A stretch of 40,696 nucleotides of DNA, taken from NCBI GenBank assembly GCA_017478625.1, contig JAFVDF010000012.1, forward strand, positions 1 through 40,696, written 5' to 3'. Numbering within the stretch: position 1 is the stretch's first letter; every line of letters starts with the position of its first letter. The position numbers were made by a program, and so were the translations under genes. Below are positions 31,060 to 40,186 of the stretch, piece after piece. Origin of the DNA: Alloprevotella sp. Its GTDB lineage: Bacteria > Bacteroidota > Bacteroidia > Bacteroidales > Bacteroidaceae. The notes under the pieces are model-generated. The model made no database searches. It was not told where the DNA came from and saw nothing but the letters and a program-made list of their open reading frames with translations.

Positions 31060-32331
31060 TTATTGTGTGGGTTTGCCAGACTTGCGCTTCGTTTGGTGCT
31101 TGGGCCGCTGGCTTTTTCTATGGCGACGATGAGAAGCCGACTTAGGACAATCGGAGCGCAAAGACTTTGGATCAGGCGGGGTACAGTCCTCGGGAAGTGG
31201 TTCGGTAGATATATGCTCTTTGAGTAGTTTCTCAATCCGACGCCAATATTGTATGTCACGACTGTTTACCAAGGTGTAGGCTTTTCCACCTCGGCCTGCA
31301 CGCGCAGTACGGCCTATGCGATGGACATATTCCTCGGGATGACGAGGCACATCATAGTTTATGACCATATCAATGTCGTTCACATCAATTCCACGGGCCA
31401 CAATGTCGGTAGCCACGAGCAGGGGGATATGCCCATTCTTGAATTGTTGCATTACATTATCGCGTTCACGCTGTTCAAGGTCGGAATGCATTGTCTCAAC
31501 CTTAAACGGTTGTGAGGCAAGGAGACGCGGAAGTTCTTTAACTTTCTGTTTGGAAGAGCAAAAGACAATGGCGCGTTGGGGAGGCGTCTGCTTGAAAATG
31601 TGTTTGAGTATTTTCACTTTGTCTGCTTCATTGCAGATGAAAGCCCCTTGGCGTATGGCTTCAACAGGTTTTGACACTGCAATTTTTACTTCCACGGGAT
31701 GGTTCATAAGGTTCTTTGCGAGCGTTTCAATTTTCTCTGGCATCGTGGCAGAGAAGAGAATGGTCTGTCGCATACGCGGAAGTTGCGAAGCAATGCGCGT
31801 AATGTCGTCGATGAAGCCCATGTCGAGCATCCTGTCGGCCTCGTCGAGCACGAGATACTGGGTACGACTCAAGTCAAGATGGCCTAAATCCAGATGGGTA
31901 AGCAAACGTCCAGGCGTGGCTATGATAATGTCCGCTCCCGTAAGCATACTGCGTCGTTCCTGTTCGAAGCGAACTCCGTCGTTACCTCCATAGACTGCAA
32001 TGCCAGTGGTATTGGTATAATAGCCAAACCCTTGAAGCGCTTGGTCTATCTGCTGGGCCAACTCGCGTGTCGGAGCCATAATCAGACAGCCAATGGAATT
32101 TTGGGGGCGTGGTTTTTGCTGTAGCAGCGTAAGGAGTGGTAATAAATAGGCCGCGGTCTTTCCTGTTCCAGTCTGTGCAATTCCGACGATATCCTTCCCC
32201 TCAAGAATGTAGGGTATGCAGGAGGCTTGTATGGGGGTGCATGTTTCAAAGCGCATATCGTAGAGCGCGTCCAAAATATCTTCGCTGAGTGGCAACTCCT
32301 CAAAAAAGGTCGTTTTCTCGTCGTTGTTCAT
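31060..32331 (-). CDS. rhlE: DEAD-box RNA helicase (RhlE-like)
   Basis: A 423-residue ATP-dependent RNA helicase. Walker A is AQTGTGKT at 52-59, DEAD box VLDEAD at 161-166, SAT at 194-196, and the HRIGRTARAGRGG motif near 340. The C-terminal 45 residues are strongly basic (RHRKSQRPKHQTKRKSG), as in RhlE-type proteins that bind RNA through such tails. Roles in ribosome assembly or mRNA decay are known for the family. It starts 24 nt after the lptG stop, so it is probably the last gene of the lon-tgt-lptG transcript. Confidence 0.9.
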   Translation of the reverse strand: MNNDEKTTFFEELPLSEDILDALYDMRFETCTPIQASCIPYILEGKDIVGIAQTGTGKTAAYLLPLLTLLQQKPRPQNSIGCLIMAPTRELAQQIDQALQGFGYYTNTTGIAVYGGNDGVRFEQERRSMLTGADIIIATPGRLLTHLDLGHLDLSRTQYLVLDEADRMLDMGFIDDITRIASQLPRMRQTILFSATMPEKIETLAKNLMNHPVEVKIAVSKPVEAIRQGAFICNEADKVKILKHIFKQTPPQRAIVFCSSKQKVKELPRLLASQPFKVETMHSDLEQRERDNVMQQFKNGHIPLLVATDIVARGIDVNDIDMVINYDVPRHPEEYVHRIGRTARAGRGGKAYTLVNSRDIQYWRRIEKLLKEHISTEPLPEDCTPPDPKSLRSDCPKSASHRRHRKSQRPKHQTKRKSGKPTQ

Positions 32332-32355
32332 AGGAGGGATAATGTCATCAAAGGA

Positions 32356-33456
32356 TTACTGCGGAGTGCGCCGATAGAGCAGGAAGGCTATGCCTGCAAA
32401 GATAATGTTGGGCAACCAGGCACTAAGCATAGGAGACCAGCCGGAATTGATGGCGAAACTGGCGCTTACGGTTTGAAACAGAATGTAGGAGAAACTGAGG
32501 GCTACTCCCAATCCTATACTTGTTCCCATACCGTTTTTGCGCTTTTCGACGGACAGTGTAAGGCCTATCAATGTCAGGATAAATGCAGCGAAGGGCATGG
32601 CAAAGCGTTTGTGGTACTCGATCTCAAACATGCTTACACCTGCAGCGCCTCGCATGGTTTGCTTGTCAATAAAGGTACGCAGTTCGGGTACAGTCATTGT
32701 CTCCTGCTGGTTTTTGATATAGAAGAAGTCCTGTGGCTCCATCATAATAACTGTGTCGAGCCTTTCTCCGCTTGTCAACTGCTCCTTGTTACCTTTGAGA
32801 ATACGCGATTGGTACGTTAGAACGGTCCAACTGTAGCGTTTCTCTGCCAGAGTGTCGTACTGGATGGTCTTTGCCGTGAGATGCTCTACGAGTTTCTTGC
32901 CGACAAATTTATCTAAGAAAAATCCGTAACCGCTCTTCCGTTGATTGTCAAAGTGGGATATATAGGCTACTACTCCAGTGTCCACCTGCATCTGTATGTT
33001 GTCGATGGCTGTAATATCGCGCTTTTTTATGTAGTGGTTTTCAAAATTTACGCGCTCCACATTGCCCTTGGGGATTACATAAGCCCCTAGAAAAAAGGTA
33101 ATGACTGCGATCAAGGTGGCAGAGAACATATAGGGGCGTAGCAGGCGATTAAAACTCATTCCTGCAGCCTTCATGGCGATTATCTCCGAGTTGCTAGATA
33201 ACTTCGTGGTAAAAAAGATGACAGCGATAAAGACGAAGAGCGGACTGAACAGGTTGGAGAAATAGGGGACAAAGTTGGCGTAATAGTCGAATACAATCTG
33301 ACTCCACGTGGCGTGGCTGGATGTGATTTTGTCGATCTTTTCATTGTAATCGAATATGATGGCAATGACGATGACTATCAGCAGGAGGAAAAAATAGGTG
33401 GTAAGAAACTTTTTTATAATGTAGAGATCTAGTTTCTTAAAGCCGAGTTTGCGCAT
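32356..33456 (-). CDS. lptG: LptF/LptG-family LPS export permease
   Basis: About 366 residues from the ATG at 33456 (MRKLGFKKLDLYIIKKF, the usual N terminus). Six membrane helices: one near the N terminus, two before residue 120 and three in the last 120 residues, flanking a periplasmic beta-jellyroll of about 140 residues. With LptB it extracts lipopolysaccharide for transport to the outer membrane. An earlier in-frame ATG at 33555 would add 33 polar residues before the membrane domain and is less likely, although it lies 3 nt from the tgt stop. Follows tgt, a common Bacteroidetes pair. Confidence 0.85.
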   Translation of the reverse strand: MRKLGFKKLDLYIIKKFLTTYFFLLLIVIVIAIIFDYNEKIDKITSSHATWSQIVFDYYANFVPYFSNLFSPLFVFIAVIFFTTKLSSNSEIIAMKAAGMSFNRLLRPYMFSATLIAVITFFLGAYVIPKGNVERVNFENHYIKKRDITAIDNIQMQVDTGVVAYISHFDNQRKSGYGFFLDKFVGKKLVEHLTAKTIQYDTLAEKRYSWTVLTYQSRILKGNKEQLTSGERLDTVIMMEPQDFFYIKNQQETMTVPELRTFIDKQTMRGAAGVSMFEIEYHKRFAMPFAAFILTLIGLTLSVEKRKNGMGTSIGLGVALSFSYILFQTVSASFAINSGWSPMLSAWLPNIIFAGIAFLLYRRTPQ

Positions 33457-33557
33457 AATCTCGCTATGGAACAGCAGATGCTTTCCTTTGCGAGTCTGTG
33501 TCTTTATGAGCTCCCAGAAATGGAGGATGTCGGCTTTTTTTATCATCGGGTGCAAAG

Positions 33558-34712
33558 TTATAACCTACGTGTCACTTTCTCCAACATAATCTTTTTCCAA
33601 TTTGCATAATTGTCTGCAAGAATCTGCTTACGCGCCTCGCTAACTAGCCACAGGTAGAAAGCCAGATTGTGTATGCTGGCAATTTCCATAGCCAACAATT
33701 CTTTGGCTTTGAATAGGTGATGGACGTATGCCTTGGAATAGATTTTGTCCACCTCACTGGTTCCGAACTCATCAAGTGGAGAAAAGTCGTTGGCCCATTT
33801 GGCATTGCGCATATTCATTATGCCCTCCGAGGTAAAGAGCATTGCGTTGCGACCATTACGCGTTGGCATCACACAATCAAACATATCCACACCTCGTTCT
33901 ATGGCTTCGAGGAGATTGGCGGGAGTACCTACTCCCATCAGATAGCGCGACTTGTCAGTGGGCAGAATATCGTTTACGACCTCAATCATTTCGTACATGA
34001 CATCAGTAGGCTCGCCCACAGCAAGACCACCGATAGCATAGCCCTCTGCATCAAGGTCGGCTACAAACCGGGCGCTTTCTTGGCGCAAATCCTTATAGCA
34101 ACACCCTTGCACAATAGGAAAGAGTGTCTGATGATAGTGGTAGAGTGGGGCGGTCTCGTTGAATCGTTTGACACAACGCTCCAGCCAATGGTGGGTAAGA
34201 TTCAGGCTTTTTCTGGCATAATCGTATGGCGCATCACCAGGAGGACATTCGTCAAAGGCCATCATAATGTCAGCTCCTATTGCCCGTTCTATGTCCATTA
34301 CTCCCTCGGGGGAAAAGAAATGTTTACTTCCATCAATGTGTGAGCGGAACTCACAACCCGCTTCGGATAGTTTGCGGATACCACTGAGGGAGAAAACTTG
34401 GAATCCGCCACTGTCGGTCAGCATCGGGCGAGAGAAACCATTGAACTTATGCAATCCGCCCACTTTCTTCAAAGTCTCAATTCCCGGACGCAAATAGAGG
34501 TGGTAGGTGTTACCTAAAATAATCTGAGCCTTAATGTCTTCTAAAAGATAGTGCAATCCTACACCTTTCACAGAGCCCACAGTGCCTACGGGCATGAAAA
34601 TAGGGGTCTGTATAGTGCCATGGTCCGTTTCGATAATACCTGCACGGGCCGAGGAGGTAGCATCTGTATGGAGGAGTTGGTAGAACTTGTCGCGTTTGTG
34701 TTCAATAACCAT
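33558..34712 (-). CDS. tgt: Queuine tRNA-ribosyltransferase, zinc-cysteine-less form
   Basis: A 384-residue tRNA-guanine transglycosylase that inserts preQ1/queuine at position 34. Base-recognition DSGGFQ carries D100, GGLAVGE is present, and the nucleophile is D279 in FDCVMPTR. The canonical zinc site C-x-C-x2-C-x25-H is replaced by G317, S319 and D322, while H348 remains, so structural zinc is probably not bound as in Zymomonas or E. coli. The ATG at 34712 lies 4 nt after the lon stop; 34742 would overlap lon. Known from several Bacteroidetes sequences by recollection, to be confirmed. Confidence 0.93.
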   Translation of the reverse strand: MVIEHKRDKFYQLLHTDATSSARAGIIETDHGTIQTPIFMPVGTVGSVKGVGLHYLLEDIKAQIILGNTYHLYLRPGIETLKKVGGLHKFNGFSRPMLTDSGGFQVFSLSGIRKLSEAGCEFRSHIDGSKHFFSPEGVMDIERAIGADIMMAFDECPPGDAPYDYARKSLNLTHHWLERCVKRFNETAPLYHYHQTLFPIVQGCCYKDLRQESARFVADLDAEGYAIGGLAVGEPTDVMYEMIEVVNDILPTDKSRYLMGVGTPANLLEAIERGVDMFDCVMPTRNGRNAMLFTSEGIMNMRNAKWANDFSPLDEFGTSEVDKIYSKAYVHHLFKAKELLAMEIASIHNLAFYLWLVSEARKQILADNYANWKKIMLEKVTRRL

Positions 34713-34716
34713 GCGT

Positions 34717-37167
34717 TCAGCTTTGTTCTTGTGAGAAGTCAATAGGATTATCCACTTTTTCTTTTAGCAAGACAATTGAAAAGACTTCTTCCACATTCTC
34801 AACGTAGTGAAAAGTCAAACCTTTTATGTAGCGCTCGTTGATGTCAAGGATGTCTTTCTCGTTGTCGCGACTGATAATAATCTCGGTAATTCCAGCCCGC
34901 TTTGCAGCTAAAATCTTTTCTTTAATGCCTCCAACGGGTAGCACTTTTCCGCGTAAGGTAATTTCGCCAGTCATGGCGGTATGAGCCTTAACCTTTCGCT
35001 GGGTCAGTGCCGAAGCAATGGAACTGGCAATGGTAATGCCAGCAGATGGGCCGTCCTTGGGAGTGGCTCCTTCTGGGACATGGACATGGATGCTCCAATT
35101 CTCGAATATGCGATAATCAATATTCAAAAGTGTAGCGTGCGACTTGACATATTCTAAAGCGAGAATGACACTTTCTTTCATGACATCGCCCAGATTTCCA
35201 GTAATGGTAAGTTTAGGTGTCTTCGCACGACTCAGGCTGGTCTCAATAAACAATATTTCGCCCCCAACAGAGGTCCATGCCAGTCCTGTTACAACACCTG
35301 CATACTTGTTTCCTTGGTATTGGTCGCGACTGTATGGAGGATTCCCAAGATACGTCTCAATATCCTTCGGTTGGATGGACTTACCGGAAACAAGGGGAGT
35401 ATTATCATTACCCACTGCCAAATCGTAGGCGAACTTTCTGAAGAGTTTGTTGAGTTGCTTTTCTAGTTGGCGCACACCGCTCTCACGGGTATATTTCTCA
35501 ATGATATACTCAAATGCCTTTGCCGAAATATGGGCAGAGTTGTTTTTGTGGAGATTTAACTCTTTCTGAATTTTCGGAACGAGATGTTTCTTTGCTATCT
35601 GGACCTTCTCCTCTGTCAAATAACCGTCTATCTTTATGATTTCCATGCGGTCAAGCAGGGGGGAGGGAATTGTGTTGAGGCTGTTGGCCGTTGCAATAAA
35701 GAGAACCTTCGACAGGTCGTAGTCAAGATCCAAAAAATTGTCATGGAATGCAGAATTCTGCTCCGGGTCAAGCACTTCCAGCAGGGCACTCTGTGGGTCA
35801 CCGTTATAATTGTTGCTAGAAACCTTGTCAATCTCGTCTAGAATAAAGATGGGATTGTCTGTTTCGGCTTTAATCAGGCTTTTGATAATCCGTCCTGGCA
35901 TTGCGCCTACATAGGTGCGTCGATGGCCACGGATTTCGGACTCGTCGTGTACTCCGCCGAGCGAGATGCGTATGTAGTTGCGGTTCAATGCCTCAGCGAT
36001 GCTCTTGCCTAAAGAGGTTTTTCCTACACCCGGAGGACCATAGAGGCAGAGAATGGGAGCTTTGTGTTGCCCCTGTAATTTCATGACGGCAAGATGCTCT
36101 AAGATGCGTTCTTTAATCTTCTCCAATCCGTAATGGTCGCGATTCAAAATACGCTCAGCACGTTTAATGTCCAGATTGTCATCTGTCGTTTTTCCCCAAG
36201 GTAGGCGAACAATGGTCTGCAACCAGTTGAGCAGAACACCATATTCGGGACTTTGGGGCATAGTTCCGCGCAGTTTGTCCAATTCCTTAGAGAACAAGGC
36301 CAATACTTTGGGCAGATGGAGTAAACGATCTTTATGAGACTCAAGTTCTCGGATTTCTGCATTGTCGTCTTCGCCTAATTCGTGCTGGATATTACGAATC
36401 TGCTGTTGCAGAAAATACTCTTTCTGTTGTTGATCGAGATCTTCCCGTGTCTTATTCTGAATTTCTTGTTTTAGTTGATTGAACTGGAGTTCCCGGTTCA
36501 GTTTGTGGAGTAAGCTATAGGCTCGTTCTTTTACATCACCCTCTTGTAACAAACTCAGCCTTTCCTCCATAGGGATACTGAAATTCGTGCAGAGATAATT
36601 AAGCAGTAAGACGGGATGCTTAACGTTATTTATGCCAAATAATACGTCGGACGAGAAGGGCTCCATAGCCTTGTAATAGTCTTGAGCCACCTCTTTGCAC
36701 GAATCCATAATGACCTGGAAGTCTCGATTATTCTGAGGTAGAATCTCGGGGAGTGATTCAACGGTTGCTTTGAGGTATGGATGTGTAGCGGTTTCCTCTT
36801 TTAGTGCCAGACGTCCGTATGTTTGCAGTATTGCGGTCTTATTTCCGTTGGGAAGGTCTATGATTCGCAACACACTGGCCGCCACAGCAATGGGATAGAG
36901 GTCAATGAGGTGTGGATGCTCTGTTTCTGCTTCTTTCTGGCAGGCCACAGCAAATACCTGCTTCTTTTTTAAGGCTCGCTCAATCAGTTTGAGAGAGGAA
37001 ACCCTACCAATGGTTATGGGGGTTACAACCGCAGGAAAAAGCAATAGGTTTCGGAGGGGAAGTACGGGCACTTCGCCTTCTACATCTCTATTGAGCAAGT
37101 TTTCTATGTCGCCTTCGTAGTCGGCGATAAGAGAAAATGAACTGTTGGGATTATCTTTTGAGTCCAT
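34717..37167 (-). CDS. lon: ATP-dependent Lon protease
   Basis: An 816-residue Lon. The N-terminal substrate domain ([17 protein letters not shown]) is followed by a coiled-coil ([19 protein letters not shown]), the AAA+ module with Walker [10 protein letters not shown] near residue 376 and ILDEIDKV, and the protease domain with the Ser in DGPSAG near 706 and Lys in the [11 protein letters not shown] region near 750. All catalytic features are present. It degrades misfolded and regulatory proteins. First gene of the lon-tgt-lptG-rhlE run. No HAIR/CIRCE-type site was recognised upstream. Confidence 0.96.
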   Translation of the reverse strand: MDSKDNPNSSFSLIADYEGDIENLLNRDVEGEVPVLPLRNLLLFPAVVTPITIGRVSSLKLIERALKKKQVFAVACQKEAETEHPHLIDLYPIAVAASVLRIIDLPNGNKTAILQTYGRLALKEETATHPYLKATVESLPEILPQNNRDFQVIMDSCKEVAQDYYKAMEPFSSDVLFGINNVKHPVLLLNYLCTNFSIPMEERLSLLQEGDVKERAYSLLHKLNRELQFNQLKQEIQNKTREDLDQQQKEYFLQQQIRNIQHELGEDDNAEIRELESHKDRLLHLPKVLALFSKELDKLRGTMPQSPEYGVLLNWLQTIVRLPWGKTTDDNLDIKRAERILNRDHYGLEKIKERILEHLAVMKLQGQHKAPILCLYGPPGVGKTSLGKSIAEALNRNYIRISLGGVHDESEIRGHRRTYVGAMPGRIIKSLIKAETDNPIFILDEIDKVSSNNYNGDPQSALLEVLDPEQNSAFHDNFLDLDYDLSKVLFIATANSLNTIPSPLLDRMEIIKIDGYLTEEKVQIAKKHLVPKIQKELNLHKNNSAHISAKAFEYIIEKYTRESGVRQLEKQLNKLFRKFAYDLAVGNDNTPLVSGKSIQPKDIETYLGNPPYSRDQYQGNKYAGVVTGLAWTSVGGEILFIETSLSRAKTPKLTITGNLGDVMKESVILALEYVKSHATLLNIDYRIFENWSIHVHVPEGATPKDGPSAGITIASSIASALTQRKVKAHTAMTGEITLRGKVLPVGGIKEKILAAKRAGITEIIISRDNEKDILDINERYIKGLTFHYVENVEEVFSIVLLKEKVDNPIDFSQEQS

Positions 37168-37206
37168 AGTTGAGTCTAAGAAGTAAATACGTTTGTATTT
37201 TCACTC

Positions 37207-37239
37207 AAAAACCTCGAGTTGTAAGAGCTCAAGGTTTTT
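37207..37239 (-). terminator. Terminator between the M23 and lon genes
   Basis: AAAAACCTCGAG (37207-37218) pairs with CTCAAGGTTTTT (37228-37239) with one C-A mismatch. The T run ends the stem on both strands. It lies 30 nt after the M23 peptidase stop. Confidence 0.75.
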
Positions 37240-37268
37240 GTATGTTTGAATCTATGTAGGTTGCCTCA

Positions 37269-38198
37269 TCAATACTTCAGTATCTGACCTGGTCGAATAC
37301 TACTCTTCTTGGTTATGTGGTTAGCACTACACAATTTGTCCAGAGATATGTTCAACTTGCGTGAGATACTGTACAACGTCTCGCCTTTCTTTACTTTGTG
37401 GTAGTGACCACCCGAAGAGGAGGTCTGCTTTGTTGCCACTGGCCCAGTTCCTGTGTTTGGATTACTACTTTTACCTTTGTTTTCGGCTAATATAGGAGCA
37501 GACTTAGCCCCTCCTTTACGCTTGTAAACATAGAAGTCGCCCGTTACATCTTGATTCGCAAAGTCAAAAAGTAGGGCAGGGTCTATGGCCTCTCCCAGAA
37601 GTCGTGTCTCAAAATGGAGGTGTGAGCCTGTGGACATACCAGTACTGCCACCAAGTCCGATAGGCTGGCCGGATTGTACATAATCGTTGGTCTTTACAAG
37701 GTGCTTTGAAAGATGTCCATAGACTGTCTCAAGACCATTGTCGTGGCGTATAACAACATAATTGCCATATCCTCCGCGCTCAAAGGCCACGATGCGGACT
37801 TTACCCGAGAAAGCCGCCTTGATAGTATCACCTACATAGACTTTAATATCCAGCCCCTTGTGAAAACGGCGGAACGCCGGACGGTATCCGTATTTGCTGT
37901 TAATCTGACGACTGGGGGTAGGCATAGTATAGTCGCGCAAATCAATACGATATGATTCGGGGACAGCTTCATTGGCATAACAATGTACCGTGGAGGTATT
38001 CCAAGTGGTATAAAGGTCGGCAGACGGATTCTCTACACGTTCTTTTTTGACCAATCTGTTTAATACAAGAGTGTCAACAGCCTTGTGTCGTCTGTCAATA
38101 GGAGCCTGCATGGCCATCATATCCTGTGCCGCGACAGATGTGCCATATAGACCGAAAAGGATAAAGAAAACGAATCTAATATATTTATAGATAGACAT
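37269..38198 (-). CDS. M23 peptidase with LysM domain (cell-wall hydrolase)
   Basis: A 309-residue secreted protein. A signal peptide occupies residues 1-24 (hydrophobic core VFFILFG, cleavage after VAA). The M23 zinc site is H113 and D117 in FHKGLDI with HLHFE (H193, H195) and VYGHLS around H162; all ligands are present. A single LysM fold lies at about 265-309 (VKKGETLYSISRKLNISLDKL), for peptidoglycan binding. It probably cleaves peptidoglycan cross-links or activates an amidase in the periplasm. It has its own promoter and terminator. Confidence 0.92.
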   Translation of the reverse strand: MSIYKYIRFVFFILFGLYGTSVAAQDMMAMQAPIDRRHKAVDTLVLNRLVKKERVENPSADLYTTWNTSTVHCYANEAVPESYRIDLRDYTMPTPSRQINSKYGYRPAFRRFHKGLDIKVYVGDTIKAAFSGKVRIVAFERGGYGNYVVIRHDNGLETVYGHLSKHLVKTNDYVQSGQPIGLGGSTGMSTGSHLHFETRLLGEAIDPALLFDFANQDVTGDFYVYKRKGGAKSAPILAENKGKSSNPNTGTGPVATKQTSSSGGHYHKVKKGETLYSISRKLNISLDKLCSANHITKKSSIRPGQILKY

Positions 38199-38241
38199 AA
38201 ATGGGCGCTGTAAGTGAGTACAATTTTTCTCAAACTATCCG

Positions 38242-38273
38242 CAAATATAGTTCTTTTATTTTAATCAGAGCAA
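38242..38273 (-). promoter_or_regulatory. Promoter of the M23 peptidase gene
   Basis: Minus-strand TTG (38273-38271), 21-nt spacer, TATATTTG (38249-38242), a full match to the Bacteroidetes promoter. It ends 43 nt before the start codon. Confidence 0.6.
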
Positions 38274-38397
38274 TCTTCGCGTAGCCAACTTGCTTTTTTA
38301 TGATTTTTTAGGAGATTTTAGGATTTTGAGAGAGTTCTGTATTAAAGCCTTGAGATAGTAAAAAGATGGAGTAACCTTTTTGGAATTCAGAGAAGGG

Positions 38398-38451
38398 AGA
38401 CAGTACAGGCAAAGGCTCTCACATTTTGGAGAGCCTTTGCCTGTACTGTCT
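38398..38451 (-). terminator. 23-bp perfect hairpin after the small basic gene
   Basis: Positions 38398-38420 are the exact inverse complement of 38429-38451, with an 8-nt loop. The stem includes AAAGGCTCTC/GAGAGCCTTT. No T run follows on either strand, which is unusual for a terminator. It lies about 73 nt after the preceding minus-strand stop, so it is probably a transcript-end or protecting structure. Confidence 0.6.
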
Positions 38452-38523
38452 TGTGGTCCTATTTTGAGGAGAATAAGAACGAGCGCTTTTGGTGAGTGTT
38501 TTCCTGAACCCCGTGAGAGACGT

Positions 38524-38730
38524 CTAATTTTTATGCCTATTGGCTCTGCGTCGTCGTATATCGGCTTTTTTCTTTGCTGCACCACTTCCGTGAGCCCCTG
38601 TGACATAGTTCTTCTTCTTGGCCTTAGTCTTTACTTTCGGATTGCTTTTTGTTGAGCGTAGTTTTTCGCCCTTAAATACGATTCCGGTGGTGATAGCTTG
38701 CTCTATTTCTATGTCATCAACTTCTCTCAT
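38524..38730 (-). CDS. Small basic hypothetical protein
   Basis: A 68-residue protein beginning MREVDDIEIEQAITTGIVFKG, then lysine/arginine-rich (KVKTKAKKKNYV, KKADIRRRRANRHKN). I do not recognise a family; a basic tail of this type suggests nucleic-acid or ribosome binding, but this is inference. It starts 28 nt after the AICAR transformylase stop, in the same direction, so it may be co-transcribed. A longer frame from 38805 overlaps the transformylase and is less likely. Confidence 0.5.
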   Translation of the reverse strand: MREVDDIEIEQAITTGIVFKGEKLRSTKSNPKVKTKAKKKNYVTGAHGSGAAKKKADIRRRRANRHKN

Positions 38731-38758
38731 ATATAGCGTATTGTGTTTGTTAGTTGAA

Positions 38759-39940
38759 TTAATGGTGGAAGAGGCGGAAGCCGGTAAAGGCCATCGCAAT
38801 TCCATATTTGTCGCAGGTACTTATGACATTATCATCCCGTACACTTCCACCTGTTTGGGCCACAAATTCCACACCACTCTTATGTGCTCGCTCAATGTTA
38901 TCACCAAAGGGAAAGAAAGCATCACTTCCGAGGCAGACACCCCGTAATTGTTGTAGCCATTGTGCTTTTTCTTCTTGTGAGAGTGGTTTCGGACATTCTG
39001 AAAAGTAGTTTTGCCAAAGATCATCCTTGAAGAGATCATCCACTTCTTCGCCAAGGAATAAATCAATAGCATTGTCGCGGTCGGCACGGCCAATCTTTTC
39101 GCGCCAAGGCAGGTTCAAAACGCGCGGATGTTGGCGTAACCACCATTTGTCAGCCTTGTCACCAGCCAAGCGAGTGCAGTGGATGCGACTTTGCTGGCCA
39201 GCACCGATGCCTATAGCTTGACCGTCTTTTACATAGCACACGGAATTACTTTGTGTATATTTCAGTGTGATGAGTGCGATACGTAAATCGCGCTGTGCTG
39301 TAGCGGGTATGTCTTTGTTGGATGTGGGAATATTGTCAAAGAGGGGAGATGTGGCTAAATCGACTTCATTTCTGGCCTGTTCAAAGGTTACGCCAAATAC
39401 TTGTTTGTGCTCTATTTTTTCAGGGACATATTGTGGATCAATTTCCAGTACGTTGTAAGTGCCACGTCGTTTCTGCCGTAGAATCTCAAGTGCTTCGGGT
39501 GTGTAACCGGGGGCAATCACTCCGTCACTAACTTCGCGCTTGATAAGTAAAGCTGTTACTTCGTCGCAAACCTCACTGAGCGAGATGAAATCACCATACG
39601 ACGACATTCTGTCTGCACCTCGTGCTCGAGCGTAGGCAAGGGCTATCGGCGTAAGCGGGCGCTCAATGTCATCCACCCAATAGATCTTGCGCAAGACCGC
39701 ATCAAGGGGAAGTCCGATTGCAGCCCCTGCAGGCGAAACGTGCTTAAAACTTGCGGCTGCGGGAAGGCCTGTGGCTACAGATAGTTCGCGGACCAATTGC
39801 CAACCATTTAGTGCATCAAGTAAGTTGATGTAACCAGGGTTTCCACATAGCACCTTTATGGGCAGATTACCCGTTTCTACAAATACGCGTGCTGGCTTTT
39901 GATTTGGGTTACAGCCATATTTGAGTTGACGTTCTTCCAT
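38759..39940 (-). CDS. Free-standing AICAR transformylase (PurH C-terminal domain only)
   Basis: A 393-residue protein equal to the transformylase domain of PurH: the opening MEERQLKYGCNPNQKPA, the catalytic pair K66/H67 in FKHVSPAGAA, and IGIGAGQQSRIHCTRLAGDKA. It makes FAICAR from AICAR and 10-formyl-THF. The IMP cyclohydrolase domain is absent and no other gene in the window supplies it, so ring closure must come from elsewhere or this is a paralogue of a full PurH. A -7 element TATCTTTG (39986-39979) lies 38 nt before the start. Confidence 0.9.
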   Translation of the reverse strand: MEERQLKYGCNPNQKPARVFVETGNLPIKVLCGNPGYINLLDALNGWQLVRELSVATGLPAAASFKHVSPAGAAIGLPLDAVLRKIYWVDDIERPLTPIALAYARARGADRMSSYGDFISLSEVCDEVTALLIKREVSDGVIAPGYTPEALEILRQKRRGTYNVLEIDPQYVPEKIEHKQVFGVTFEQARNEVDLATSPLFDNIPTSNKDIPATAQRDLRIALITLKYTQSNSVCYVKDGQAIGIGAGQQSRIHCTRLAGDKADKWWLRQHPRVLNLPWREKIGRADRDNAIDLFLGEEVDDLFKDDLWQNYFSECPKPLSQEEKAQWLQQLRGVCLGSDAFFPFGDNIERAHKSGVEFVAQTGGSVRDDNVISTCDKYGIAMAFTGFRLFHH

Positions 39941-39978
39941 GCGTCAAGATTTTAGAGGGATGAAAAATCAATTTTTTG

Positions 39979-39986
39979 CAAAGATA
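39979..39986 (-). promoter_or_regulatory. Possible -7 element of the transformylase gene
   Basis: TATCTTTG on the minus strand fits TAnnTTTG at the usual distance (38 nt) from the ATG, but no clear TTG lies 19-21 nt upstream. Confidence 0.4.
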
Positions 39987-40123
39987 ATGACTTTCCCCAA
40001 ATCCACTGTGTGTCTGCAGACCTATTCGTTTTCGCTGAATAAATGTCATTCTTCGGGAGGGCTATCTTTTGCAAATTAATGAAATCGGCTACCCCTCCCC
40101 CAAAAAATATCTTCTGCGTACCA

Positions 40124-40167
40124 GTTAGGGGGCAGCATCGGCCTCGCACCGACGACTGCCCCCTAAC
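40124..40167 (-). terminator. Terminator-like hairpin after the membrane-protein gene
   Basis: GTTAGGGGGCAG (40124-40135) pairs with CTGCCCCCTAAC (40156-40167), 12 bp, with an inner TCGG/CCGA pairing. It lies about 20 nt after the minus-strand stop at 40187. No T run follows. Confidence 0.6.
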
Positions 40168-40186
40168 GAGAGAGTTTCTATGGTTG

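Larger units (their letters stand above)
38199..38523. other. Intergenic region with promoter and long hairpin
   Basis: This 325-nt gap has no supported gene. It carries the M23 promoter (38242-38273) and a 23-bp perfect hairpin (38398-38451) after the small basic protein gene. A 102-residue frame across it and its hairpin is judged spurious. Confidence 0.6.

Noticed and set aside
38298-38606. 102-residue frame across the 23-bp hairpin
   Set aside because: It reads through both arms of the hairpin and overlaps the small basic gene; no recognisable features.
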